Source: JANQEU01 sp965242805
Lineage (GTDB): Bacteria > Bacteroidota > Bacteroidia > Cytophagales > Cyclobacteriaceae
NCBI GenBank assembly: GCA_965242805.1
Contig: CBDETD010000002.1
Location: 5,704,001-5,768,000 of the forward strand
DNA: 64,000 nt
Direction of reading: 5' to 3'
How positions within the stretch are numbered: position 1 is the stretch's first letter; the number at the start of each line of letters is the position of its first letter. A program made the translations under genes and the position numbers. Under the pieces are notes generated by a model. That model made no database searches. It was given only the letters and a program-made list of their open reading frames with translations, and had not been told where the DNA came from. This document shows positions 17,898 through 25,939 of the stretch, one piece after another.

Positions 17898-18539
17898 TTA
17901 ATTTAAATTGGGTTGAGGAGTGATCCTCAGATAAGGTTTGACCTTCGTGTAACCTTTCGGAAATAGTTCAGGGATCTCCTCATCAGTAACAGCGGGTACG
18001 ATTACGGTATCGTCACCATTTTCCCAGTTAGCTGGAGTTGCCACTTTGTGATATGCTGTCAACTGTAACGAATCGATCACCCGGATCAATTCATGAAAAT
18101 TCCTCCCTGTAGAAGCCGGATAAGTTATGATTAGCTTGATCTTTTTGTCCGGTCCGATAACGAATACAGATCTCACGGTGAGTTTGTCATCAGCATTGGG
18201 ATGGATCATATCATATAACTCAGATACGTTTCGGTCTTCATCGGCGATGATTGGAAAATTGACAGTAGTATTTTGCGTTTCGTTGATATCCGCGACCCAA
18301 CCATCATGTGATTCCAGTCCGTCGACACTTAGTGCCACCACTTTCACATTCCTTTTGTCGAATTCTCCTTTGATCTTAGCAACGGTTCCTAACTCTGTTG
18401 TACACACAGGAGTGTAATCTGCAGGATGAGAGAAAAGAACCCCCCATTTGTCACCTAACCATTCATGAAAGTTGATTTCCCCTTCGGTAGATTGTGCTGT
18501 GAAATTGGGTGCTTCATCACCCAGTCTTAATGATGCCAT
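17898..18539 (-). CDS. 1-Cys peroxiredoxin (Prx6 family)
   Basis: 213 residues. The peroxidatic motif is HPADYTPVCTTE with T43 and C46; Prx6-type features follow: HDGWVADI, FPIIADEDRNVSELYDM, RSVFVIGPDKKIKL, and the long C-terminal arm with VIVPAVTDEEI and PKGYTKVKPYLR that marks the 1-Cys subgroup. No resolving Cys is present. It reduces H2O2, organic peroxides and possibly peroxynitrite in the cytoplasm with an external thiol donor. Monocistronic, ending at the shared hairpin. A tandem 10-bp repeat lies in its leader (18571-18590). Confidence 0.95.
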   Translation of the reverse strand: MASLRLGDEAPNFTAQSTEGEINFHEWLGDKWGVLFSHPADYTPVCTTELGTVAKIKGEFDKRNVKVVALSVDGLESHDGWVADINETQNTTVNFPIIADEDRNVSELYDMIHPNADDKLTVRSVFVIGPDKKIKLIITYPASTGRNFHELIRVIDSLQLTAYHKVATPANWENGDDTVIVPAVTDEEIPELFPKGYTKVKPYLRITPQPNLN

Positions 18540-18570
18540 TTTGTTTCTAGTATTTAAAAGTGTTCAATGA

Positions 18571-18590
18571 TTAAGATCGGTTAAGATCGG
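18571..18590. repeat. tandem 10-bp repeat upstream of the peroxiredoxin gene
   Basis: TTAAGATCGG occurs twice head to tail, 31-51 bp before the peroxiredoxin start codon. The period is close to one helical turn, as for a regulator half-site pair; a TATTTTCG box (promoter -7-like, minus strand) lies just beyond. Confidence 0.4.
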
Positions 18591-18713
18591 TCGAAAATAT
18601 AACGTAATCCAAAGCGGAAAGATTTCGCTTCAATGAAGAGATTGAGGGGAAAATTGAAAGGACATCCGGATTGCTATTCGTCAGGGATAAATGCTTTGTC
18701 CCATTCAGTTAGC

Positions 18714-18747
18714 GTCACACTTCGAGCTTCGAGTATCTTAGTGTGAC
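18714..18747. repeat. GTCACACT...AGTGTGAC intergenic hairpin
   Basis: GTCACACT at 18714-18721 pairs with AGTGTGAC at 18740-18747, with CTTCGAG repeated in the loop. It directly follows the stop of the FISUMP gene on the minus strand. The form resembles the interspersed GTCACACT...GTGTGAC repeats of Bacteroidota genomes. No U-tract, so termination is not assured. Confidence 0.55.
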
Positions 18748-18748
18748 A

Positions 18749-19339
18749 TTAAGAACCAGTCTCTCTAATGCACCGGACAGTGTTGAGGTGATGCTTGGCG
18801 GATTTATCATGATAGATCTGGTTTGTGCCACGCTGTACCACGATTATTCCTGCATCGTTGACTGACTTATCCTCTGAATTCCAATAGTATCCTTCTTTTT
18901 CTATACCATGATAGTAGCCACTGGTTTCACCAAATCCGCTGTAGAGTAACTCCAACTGACTTGAACCACCTTCGGGTAGGGAGGAACCTGCGTTTTGTAA
19001 TCCACCATGAAGATCTATAACTTCAAACCAATCCTTTGAGGTTGGGACTCTCCAACCGGAAGGACATGCTTCAAGAGCTGTTGTGTAGTTGTAAAGCCGT
19101 CCATATGCCTCGCAATATGAATCATTGTTTTTATAACATGCTGATTGATCGGATTCGTACAATAGATTCTCTGCCATCCATTCCCTTTTCAGGTTGACCC
19201 CCTCTACACTAGTTGGGATGGAAAATACAATAGTTTTGTAGGTACGACCATCGCGGTCATCGACTAACTTTCCTTCAGACTGACTGAAGATGGGCATGGA
19301 TATGAGAAGTCCTAATGTCAGACAAGCTGCAAATTTCAT
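18749..19339 (-). CDS. FISUMP-domain secreted protein
   Basis: 196 residues with a signal peptide (LTLGLLISMPIFSQ). The mature protein shows the Fibrobacter succinogenes major paralogous domain: DDRDGRTYKT, WMAENLLYE, YGRLYNYTTAL, ACPSGWRVPTSKDW, a Tyr/Trp-rich core (YYWNSEDKS) and the closing HLNTVRCIRE. These domains occur on exported proteins of Bacteroidota and Fibrobacteres; their exact role is not established. Cys pairs (YKNNDSYC, ACPSGW, VRCIRE) suit an extracytoplasmic fold. Its start region overlaps the upstream frame of the divergent peptidase gene, but not that gene's likely real start. Confidence 0.85.
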   Translation of the reverse strand: MKFAACLTLGLLISMPIFSQSEGKLVDDRDGRTYKTIVFSIPTSVEGVNLKREWMAENLLYESDQSACYKNNDSYCEAYGRLYNYTTALEACPSGWRVPTSKDWFEVIDLHGGLQNAGSSLPEGGSSQLELLYSGFGETSGYYHGIEKEGYYWNSEDKSVNDAGIIVVQRGTNQIYHDKSAKHHLNTVRCIRETGS

Positions 19340-19500
19340 TTTCTTTTGTTGGTTTAAGTAAATGTAATGTTCGGAAGATCAAATTGAACATTTTAACGAA
19401 TCAATGGGAACGTTTGCGGAGTGAGCGGGAGGATAGGATTAAACGTCAGAACCCATGGGACAATTTGAATAATTTAAGTACATTGATTTTGAGAAAACTG

Positions 19501-21030
19501 ATGACTATGAAGAGAATAATGCTAATAATAATATCTTGGGTTCCTCTGATCATGCTTGCGCAGCAACCTGCTCAACAAGTTGCCAGGGAATGGGTTAATG
19601 AGAATGGCTTGATGATCCTCGAGGATTATTTTGAACTGCTTAGGATCCCAAATCATGCATCAGATCTTCCTAATATCAATAGGAATTCGGATTACCTGGT
19701 AGAGGTTTTCTCGAAAAGAGGTTTTGACATGCAGTTACTTGAAATTCCGGAAGCTCCACCAATCGTCTATGGGGAATATAAGGTGCCCAATGCAACAAGA
19801 ACTTATTGTTTTTACGTGCACTATGACGGTCAACCTGTTGACGCCTCATCATGGAAGCACGATCCCTTCGAACCGGTATTATATGATGGATCCATGTACG
19901 GGGGAGCAAAAGAAATACCGATGCCGCCCACATCCGGAGAAATTGAAGAGAACTGGAGGATCTATGCACGATCGGCAAGTGACGATAAAGCTCCTTTGGT
20001 AGCCCTTTGGTCGGCAATAGACGCTCTTCAATCTGCAGGAATAGGATATACCTCTAATATCAAGCTCTTTTTCGACGGGGAGGAAGAATCCAGTTCTCCG
20101 AATATCATGGACTATCTCAATAAATATGGATCCCTTTTCGAAGACATAGATGTATGGCTGCTGTGCGATGGCGCTGTCTTTCAAACAGGTGATCCTCAGC
20201 TGAAGTTTGGTGGAAGGGGTATCGTCGATATGGAGTTGACAGTATATGGTGCATTGAGGCCACTTCACAGTGGACATTACGGTAATTGGGCCCCTGTACC
20301 TGGTCAAATGTTGGCAAGGTTACTGACCTCCATGAAAGATGAGAAGGGTAATGTATTGATTGAGGGATTTTATGACAGTGTGGAACCGATTTCAGATTAT
20401 GAAAGAGCGCAGTTGGACAAGGTTCCAAACATTGATGAACAGTTGAAGAAGGAATTGGGATTGGTTTACACGGAAGGGGAGGGTGTATCATTAAATGAAA
20501 GATTGTTGCTTCCTACATTAACTGTTCGTGGACTACAAAGTGGTAATGTTGGAGAAAAAGCCAGGAATATCATACCGAATCAGGCGATTGCCACCGTTGG
20601 GATGCGTCTGGTCAAGGGGAATGATCCGGAGAATATGATGGATCTTGTGGAAGCTCATATTCAGGAACAAGGGTGGCACATCGTTTACGAAGAACCTGAT
20701 ATGGAAATCCGATTAAAGTATCCAAAAATTGTGAAGATAAGACGAGATGAAAATGGATTCCCCGCCGGGAAGGTCGCCATGGATCATCCTAAGGTCAAGC
20801 CGATCATTGAGGCTGTCCAGGCTTCAGTTGATCAGCAAGTTGTATTGCTTCCAAGCTCAGGAGGGTCCAATAGAGTATACCAGATCATTTTTGATGTTTT
20901 GAAAAAACCAGGTATCTCCGTTAATATGGTCAATCATGACAATAACCAGCATGCCGCCAATGAGAATGTCCGAATAGGGAATCTTTGGTACGGAACTGAA
21001 CTGATGGCTGTGTTGCTGACTATGGAGTAA
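19501..21030 (+). CDS. exported M20 family metallopeptidase
   Basis: About 509 residues from ATG 19501 (or 19507). An upstream in-frame ATG at 19315 is unlikely because the signal peptide (KRIMLIIISWVPLIMLAQQ) starts right after 19501 and the preceding 62 codons look non-coding. M20 zinc ligands are visible: H and D in YVHYDGQP, the bridging Asp in SASDDKAP, the EE pair in FFDGEEESSS, D in LLCDGAVF and the final His in NNQHAANE. The dimerisation lid domain is intact (GALRPLHSGHYGNWAPVPG). Family members are dipeptidases or aminoacylases; this exported form probably trims peptides in the periplasm. Confidence 0.92.
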   Translation: MTMKRIMLIIISWVPLIMLAQQPAQQVAREWVNENGLMILEDYFELLRIPNHASDLPNINRNSDYLVEVFSKRGFDMQLLEIPEAPPIVYGEYKVPNATRTYCFYVHYDGQPVDASSWKHDPFEPVLYDGSMYGGAKEIPMPPTSGEIEENWRIYARSASDDKAPLVALWSAIDALQSAGIGYTSNIKLFFDGEEESSSPNIMDYLNKYGSLFEDIDVWLLCDGAVFQTGDPQLKFGGRGIVDMELTVYGALRPLHSGHYGNWAPVPGQMLARLLTSMKDEKGNVLIEGFYDSVEPISDYERAQLDKVPNIDEQLKKELGLVYTEGEGVSLNERLLLPTLTVRGLQSGNVGEKARNIIPNQAIATVGMRLVKGNDPENMMDLVEAHIQEQGWHIVYEEPDMEIRLKYPKIVKIRRDENGFPAGKVAMDHPKVKPIIEAVQASVDQQVVLLPSSGGSNRVYQIIFDVLKKPGISVNMVNHDNNQHAANENVRIGNLWYGTELMAVLLTME

Positions 21031-21614
21031 GGATATTGGTTTAAGGTTGTACTGAACAACTATCAGTCCTCTTAAATAATAAACCTAATGTCATTTTGAA
21101 CGCATTGAGAAATCCATACAAGATTTGTTATTAAAGTCAAGAATAGAATTCTCTCTTTGCCGCACTTCGTTCGAAATGACTTCTGAGTGTAAAGAGTTTG
21201 AAAAGCCGGGCACTCTCACGTATCTGGCTATTTGGTCCTCAGCTATCAGATCGCAGACAGATTCGAAAAAGACCGTAGGAGTGAGAGGGGCTAAATAAGA
21301 TCAGAGAACATTTTTTTGGCCTGGACTAGTTGTTTTAATTACTTGCCCTCACTGTCCTCTTTTGGATTTCAAATAAATTTTTGTCGACATTTTTCTATAA
21401 TTCATCGAACCCTCGGGTGCTGATTTCAAGAAAAATTACAGATTTGCCATGTCCTAATGTTTGAAAAACCATTCTGGATAACCGGCTGAAATAGAACTCC
21501 ATCACTTTAAAATAACCTTAAATGTATTAAGTCTCAAGTCCCTGCAGGATTGGTGACAAACCATTCTATGCTAGAAATGACATGAGATATGAATGGTCAC
21601 ACTAAACAAGAAAG
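21031..21614. other. intergenic with degenerate repeats, no gene
   Basis: Holds the inverted repeat at 21090-21180, a degenerate hairpin at about 21201-21230 (AAAAGCC...ATCTGGCT) that resembles those in the tRNA-Asp array, and the phrase CGAAAAAGACCGTAGG at 21264-21279, also seen near 9448. No coding frame with a convincing protein. Confidence 0.5.
21090..21180. repeat. 91-bp element with GTCATTT...AAATGAC ends
   Basis: Ends GTCATTTTGAACG (21090-21102) and CGTTCGAAATGAC (21168-21180) are inverted copies with one mismatch. This is the form of the abundant GTCATTTCGAACG... interspersed repeat of Bacteroidota, here partly decayed inside. Confidence 0.65.
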
Positions 21615-22055
21615 ATGAACTTCATATTTAAGCTAATTATCCTTATTTCAGCATTGTATATGTTTCAGTTTCATTCCCTGGAAGCTCAGAGCCAAGATTT
21701 CCTCATCATTGCGAATAACAATGTACCCCGCGAATCATTTTCATCCAGTGAACTGAGAAGGGTATTCTTTGGATTTACTCACAAATGGGATGATAATCAG
21801 AAGGTCAAGGTTGCCTATATCAAATCCGCGGATATTGAACCACTTTGGAAGTCAATACGTACGACAGAAGCTCAGTTTCTGGACTTCTGGTGGAATAGAG
21901 TTAATTCCGGTAATGGGGTTGCTCCAAAGGATTTTGATGAATCTACGAAATTAATTGACTATGTGAACCGGACATCTGGCGCCGTTGGTGTCATTCCTGC
22001 GATTGAAGAAGGAAATCTACCGGACAATTGCAGAATTATTTCTTTTAGTGAGTAA
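21615..22055 (+). CDS. PstS-like periplasmic phosphate-binding mini-protein
   Basis: 146 residues with a signal peptide (FKLIILISALYMFQFHSLEAQ). The mature part matches the short PBP-like domain often labelled phosphate ABC transporter substrate-binding protein: FLIIANNNVP, SSSELRRVFFGFTHKWDD, VNSGNGVAPKDF and VNRTSGAVGVIPA (the typical GAVGVIP motif). Far shorter than a full PstS; such mini forms often stand alone. No transporter genes nearby, so a role in phosphate sensing or scavenging is only inferred. Confidence 0.8.
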   Translation: MNFIFKLIILISALYMFQFHSLEAQSQDFLIIANNNVPRESFSSSELRRVFFGFTHKWDDNQKVKVAYIKSADIEPLWKSIRTTEAQFLDFWWNRVNSGNGVAPKDFDESTKLIDYVNRTSGAVGVIPAIEEGNLPDNCRIISFSE

Positions 22056-22672
22056 AACTAATCGTGATGACCTTTGTCCTTTACCTGATTGTTTCCGATT
22101 TAAAAGGCCGGGTACCATGCCTCATTTATTTTTCGGGTTATCCAACTATGACTTGTGGAATTGTAATTATTGTGGAAATGAAAAAATGAAAATTCGATAG
22201 CTTCGACAATCATGATTGCCTTACTCACATACATTTCTTTTAGGCTATAATATATCACTGCCTGGTTTCACAGGGAATGTGCTCCTACAGCCCAACAAAT
22301 GGCCAAAGCCACAACCGTACTGTGGTAATCCCATCACTTAAATTTTGTCCCATACAATTCAGACTACACCCTCTTTGGAAAATAATCTTGTTTGATAGCA
22401 GGACCGTTTATTGGGAATTACACCTAATTTGACCATAAGGCTCGGCCTGTCAATTCTTCTTTAGTGATGATGGTTACATACTTTCTTAAGTCAAATGAAT
22501 CCATTTTATATGCGTCTTCAAGCTTCCTTCATCGATAAAAGGTTTCTGAGCGGTCTGTCTGTCTACTAATCCAAAGCGTATTGATTGGCATCCTGCATAA
22601 TTATTACGTGTGTTTTTAAGTAAAATTGGCTTCAAAGAGAAAATGCCGTTCCCCTCCGTTACTCCAGGTGAG
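22056..22672. other. intergenic, no gene seen
   Basis: About 615 bp between the PstS-like gene and the tandem array. Short frames exist but none has coding character or a recognisable domain. CTCCTACAG near 22275 is the reverse complement of a phrase related to the CGTAGGAG words near 21275. No strong hairpin. Confidence 0.4.
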
Positions 22673-23357
22673 AAACTTCTCGTCTCGCCCGTTATCACAA
22701 AAAAAGGGAGCTTTTTTAAAGCTCCCTTGTGCGAAAGCGGTCCGGACGACGTTCCTTCTCCGCCGAGTGGCGGATCAGGATAAACTTCTCGTCTCGTTTA
22801 TGTTTTAACTCCGTTCAAACAAAAAAAGCCAGACACTTTCGTATCTGGCTTTTCCGTCCCTGCGGTCCGGACGAGACTTCCTTCGTCACTATCGTTCCTC
22901 AGGATAAACTTCTCGTCTCGTTTATGTTTTCACTCCGTTCAAACAAAAAAAGCCAGACACTTTCGTGTCTGGCTTTTCCGTCCCTGCGGTCCGGACGAGA
23001 CTTCCTTCGTCACTATCGTTCCTCAGGATAAACTTCTCGTCTCGTTTATGTTTTCACTCCGTTCAAACAAAAAAAGCCAGACACTTTCGCATCTGGCTTT
23101 TCCGTCCCTGCGGTCCGGACGAGACTTCCTTCGTCACTATCGTTCCTCAGGATAAACTTCTCGTCTCGTTTATGTTTTCACTCCGTTCAAACAAAAAAAG
23201 CCAGACACTTTCGTATCTGGCTTTTCCGTCCCTGCGGTCCGGACGAGACTTCCTTCGTCACTATCGTTCCTCAGGATAAACTTCTCGTCTCGTTTATGTT
23301 TTCACTCCGTTCAAACAAAAAAAGCCAGACACTTTCGTATCTGGCTTTTCCGTCCCT
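22673..23357 (-). repeat. 124-bp tandem array of tRNA-Asp 3' ends with terminators
   Basis: About 5.5 units directly downstream of tRNA-Asp (which is read on minus). Each unit contains, in minus orientation, the last 16 nt of the tRNA, CAGGGACGGAAAA, a terminator hairpin with a T7 tract, then a spacer ending CGAGACGAGAAG. The tRNA 3' end motif starts at 22737, 22862, 22986, 23110, 23234 and, for the real gene, 23358, so the period is 124 (125 once). Hairpins lie at 22828, 22952, 23076, 23200 and 23324 (left ends). They differ only at one stem position (GTATC, GTGTC, GCATC). The outermost unit carries an unrelated hairpin, GGGAGCTTT/AAAGCTCCC at 22706-22726, again with an A7 (T7 on minus). Confidence 0.9.
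23317..23345 (-). terminator. intrinsic terminator of tRNA-Asp
   Basis: Minus strand: GCCAGATAC, loop GAAA, GTGTCTGGC, then T7. It begins about 14 nt past the tRNA 3' end. Four further copies and one different hairpin follow in the tandem array. Confidence 0.9.
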
Positions 23358-23358
23358 G

Positions 23359-23432
23359 CGGTCCGGACGAGACTCGAACTCGCGACCTCCTGCGTGACAG
23401 GCAGGCATTCTAACCAACTGAACTACCGGACC
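23359..23432 (-). tRNA. tRNA-Asp (GTC)
   Basis: Read on minus, 74 nt: acceptor stem GGTCCGG pairing with CCGGACC, discriminator G, D-arm with AGTTCAGTTGGTTAG, anticodon arm CCTGC-CTGTCAC-GCAGG with anticodon GTC, T-arm GTTCGAGTC. No CCA is encoded (next bases are CAG), which is common in this phylum. G discriminator fits tRNA-Asp. Followed immediately by the terminator array. Confidence 0.97.
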
Positions 23433-23524
23433 CTCTAAAAAGGTGACGCAAAGCTATCATCTTCTATCAATTTATCCAATGGCAAGATTTAATTATTTTC
23501 CATTTTAAACCGGACAAACTTCCA

Positions 23525-23556
23525 TGTGGTAAAATTCGCAATATGAGCTAAATTTG
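23525..23556 (+). promoter_or_regulatory. candidate promoter for the accA operon
   Basis: A perfect -7 box TAAATTTG at 23549-23556 with a weak -33 (TGTG at 23525-23528, 20-bp spacer). The accA ATG lies 21 bp downstream of the box. Also the divergent boundary with tRNA-Asp. Confidence 0.45.
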
Positions 23557-23577
23557 GCGCTCATTTACAATTGTGTT

Positions 23578-24522
23578 ATGCTACTGGAATTTGAAAGACC
23601 TATTGCTGAGCTAGAAGATAAACTCAAGGACATGAAGCAATTGGCGAAAGATAGTGAGGTGGATGTGTCGGATGCGATAAAAACGCTTGAAGACAAAATT
23701 GTAAAACTCAAAAAAGACACTTACAAGAATCTTACACGTTGGCAGCGTGTACAACTTTCCCGACACCCCGATCGTCCTTATACCCTGGATTACATTTATG
23801 AAATTACCAATGACTTTGTAGAGCTACATGGTGATCGTTTTGTTCGGGATGATCCTGCTATGGTTGGTGGATTTGCGGATCTCGATGGTACAACTGTCAT
23901 GGTGATCGGTCAACAGAAAGGAAGGAATACAAAACAAAGACAGGAACGCAATTTTGGTATGGCCAATCCCAGTGGATACAGGAAGGCGTTACGCTTAATG
24001 AAGATCGCTGAGAAGTTTAATAAACCTATTATCACCTTCGTCGATACCCCTGGTGCGTATCCTGGGATCGAAGCAGAGGAAAGGGGACAAGGCGAGGCGA
24101 TCGCCAGGAATCTGAAGGAGATGTTTATGCTCAAAGTTCCTATGATCTGCATTATAATCGGAGAAGGAGCATCCGGAGGAGCGTTGGGAATTGCCATTGG
24201 AGATCAGGTGTTGATGATGGAAAATACCTGGTATTCGGTGATTTCTCCAGAGTCATGTTCTTCGATCCTGTGGAGAAGCTGGGAATATAAAGAGCAGGCT
24301 GCTGAAGCACTGAAACTCACCGCAGATGATATGATGAAGAATGGCCTGGTGGACGGTGTAATCAAAGAACCGCTGGGAGGAGCACATCTTGACCTTAAAG
24401 CGACTGCAGCTGAATTGAAAAAAGTTGTCAAAAAACATCTTAAAGATCTCGAAAAGAAGTCACCCGAAGAGCGAATCAATGAACGTATTGAAAAGTTCGC
24501 AGGGATGGGTGTGTACAAGTAA
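23578..24522 (+). CDS. accA: acetyl-CoA carboxylase carboxyltransferase subunit alpha
   Basis: 314 residues from ATG 23578; the in-frame TTG at 23554 is inside the promoter box and gives a non-conserved N-terminus, whereas MLLEFERPIAELEDK is the standard AccA start. Family motifs: LTRWQRVQLSRHPDRPY, HGDRFVRDD, GQQKGRNTK, GMANPSGYRKALRLM, the oxyanion-forming GEGASGGALGI and NTWYSVISPESC. It is the alpha half of the carboxyltransferase that moves the carboxyl group from biotin to acetyl-CoA, giving malonyl-CoA for fatty-acid synthesis. First gene of a four-gene operon with lipid enzymes. Confidence 0.97.
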   Translation: MLLEFERPIAELEDKLKDMKQLAKDSEVDVSDAIKTLEDKIVKLKKDTYKNLTRWQRVQLSRHPDRPYTLDYIYEITNDFVELHGDRFVRDDPAMVGGFADLDGTTVMVIGQQKGRNTKQRQERNFGMANPSGYRKALRLMKIAEKFNKPIITFVDTPGAYPGIEAEERGQGEAIARNLKEMFMLKVPMICIIIGEGASGGALGIAIGDQVLMMENTWYSVISPESCSSILWRSWEYKEQAAEALKLTADDMMKNGLVDGVIKEPLGGAHLDLKATAAELKKVVKKHLKDLEKKSPEERINERIEKFAGMGVYK

Positions 24523-25172
24523 TGAAACACATCAACTGGCTGGACCACTTCTTCAATATCGTTGCGGTGATATTAGGAGTGTCGCTGGCCTTCATCGTAA
24601 ATGATCGTGCCGAGCAATCGAAACTGCGAAAGGAGAAAGACCTGCTATTGAATGAGATCATTTCCGATCTGGAGGAAGACCTTGAAGTCTTTCAGGATTA
24701 TCAAATACCAGATAATGAAGATCAGATAACGAAACTAGATAGTATTGTTTCCCTTATTTCAAACCGTTCTATTTCCGATGACCATATCGACTTATTTCAG
24801 GGTGCAATAGGTATCAATAATTATGCGCCAACTAACACAATGTTCAGGGAGCTAGCGAAAAGCAGCAAGATCGATTTCATTTCCAATAGAGAGGTTAGGA
24901 ATGATCTAATGACCTATTATGACGTTGATGGTATAGAAGCTGAATTCAGGAACAAAATGCAGATCAAGTTCTATGAAGAGCAGTTGTTACCCTGGTTGAT
25001 GGATAACGTTCTAATTGATGATCCTGAAATGGACAAGATAGGTCAGTTTGAGTTCAAGAACCGTTTGATCATTTACAGATCACTTATTCAAAATAAAGTA
25101 AGACAATATAGGAGGTTATTAACGGAAGGCGAGGAGCTTTCAAAACTGCTCAGGGAGGAGATTGAAAAATGA
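24522..25172 (+). CDS. DUF6090-like membrane protein
   Basis: 216 residues starting 1 bp inside the accA stop. It shows the pattern of a widespread Bacteroidota family: N-terminal MKHINWLDHFFN followed by one membrane helix (about 12-27, IVAVILGVSLAFIV), then a charged helical domain that is probably cytoplasmic or periplasmic. No catalytic motif. Function unknown; family name from recollection. Its overlap with accA on one side and patatin on the other (stop/start overlap at 25169) says that it is translated with lipid-metabolism genes. Confidence 0.75.
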   Translation: MKHINWLDHFFNIVAVILGVSLAFIVNDRAEQSKLRKEKDLLLNEIISDLEEDLEVFQDYQIPDNEDQITKLDSIVSLISNRSISDDHIDLFQGAIGINNYAPTNTMFRELAKSSKIDFISNREVRNDLMTYYDVDGIEAEFRNKMQIKFYEEQLLPWLMDNVLIDDPEMDKIGQFEFKNRLIIYRSLIQNKVRQYRRLLTEGEELSKLLREEIEK

Positions 25173-25939
25173 GGATCGGACTATCTCTTTCTGGTGGTGG
25201 AATAAGAAGTGTTGTTCATCTTGGGATGATGCAAGCTTTGGAAGAGGAGGGAGTGTCCTTTGATATTTTGGCAGGAGCCAGTGCCGGAGCGGTTGGGGCT
25301 GCTCTCTATTGCAATGGATACAGGCCTAGGGATATTCTCGAAATAATTGAAAATACAAATCTCTTTAAGGTAATCAAGCCGGCCCTTAATTGGAGAGGGC
25401 TCCTGAAAATAGAAAATGCCGCTCATGAATTAAAAAAGTATATAGAGAACGACAGTTTCGCACATTTGAAGAAACCCCTGGTAGTATCGGTAACTAATCT
25501 TACCAAGGGCAAAGTAAAATATTTCAAAAAAGGTCAACTTATTAAACCGCTTCTTGCTTCATGCAGCATTCCGGTTGTATTTGACCCGGTAGTTATCAAT
25601 GGAGTCTCGTACATTGACGGAGGTATCATAGACAACCTTCCTGTGAAGCCTCTTAAAAAAAGATGTGATTTCATAATTGGGATGCATAGCAATCCAATCA
25701 TAAAGAGTCCTCGTGTTTCAAACTGGAAGGATCTGATGGAAAGATCATTGTTACTTGCCATTACTTCAGGGACACAACATGCCATGGGTGATTTTGATGT
25801 TTTCTGGGAGCCACCGGCTGTTGGGAATTATAAGGTTTTTGATTTCAAAAAAACCAAAGAGATTTACAATATTGGGTATGACTACGCAAAATCAAGAATG
25901 CATAAGATCCCATTGGAAAAACTATTAGTTACTACATGA
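25169..25939 (+). CDS. patatin-like phospholipase (RssA type)
   Basis: 256 residues. Patatin motifs are complete: oxyanion loop SLSGGGIRS (residues 6-14), nucleophile GASAG (S38) and the catalytic Asp in YIDGGIIDNLPV (D150). No signal peptide or membrane helix, so cytosolic or peripheral, like RssA. Members hydrolyse acyl chains from phospholipids or lysophospholipids. It overlaps the next gene, a PlsC acyltransferase, by 4 bp (ATGA), so one enzyme that removes acyl chains and one that adds them are coupled. Confidence 0.93.
   Translation: MRIGLSLSGGGIRSVVHLGMMQALEEEGVSFDILAGASAGAVGAALYCNGYRPRDILEIIENTNLFKVIKPALNWRGLLKIENAAHELKKYIENDSFAHLKKPLVVSVTNLTKGKVKYFKKGQLIKPLLASCSIPVVFDPVVINGVSYIDGGIIDNLPVKPLKKRCDFIIGMHSNPIIKSPRVSNWKDLMERSLLLAITSGTQHAMGDFDVFWEPPAVGNYKVFDFKKTKEIYNIGYDYAKSRMHKIPLEKLLVTT

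Noticed and set aside
19315..19500. 62-codon N-terminal extension of the M20 peptidase
   Set aside because: It precedes a complete signal peptide and reads as non-coding; it also runs through the start region of the divergent FISUMP gene.
21264..21430. Transposon remnant in the 21-kb intergenic region
   Set aside because: Only short repeats are present; no transposase frame, target duplication or complete ends were found.
22626..23279. Overlapping frames of 60-104 codons across the tandem array
   Set aside because: They exist only because the repeat unit is nearly free of stops; the translations repeat the same segment and include tRNA-end and terminator sequence.
22673..23357. CRISPR array
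   Set aside because: The 124-bp units are continuous and near-identical with no variable spacers, and no cas genes are near.
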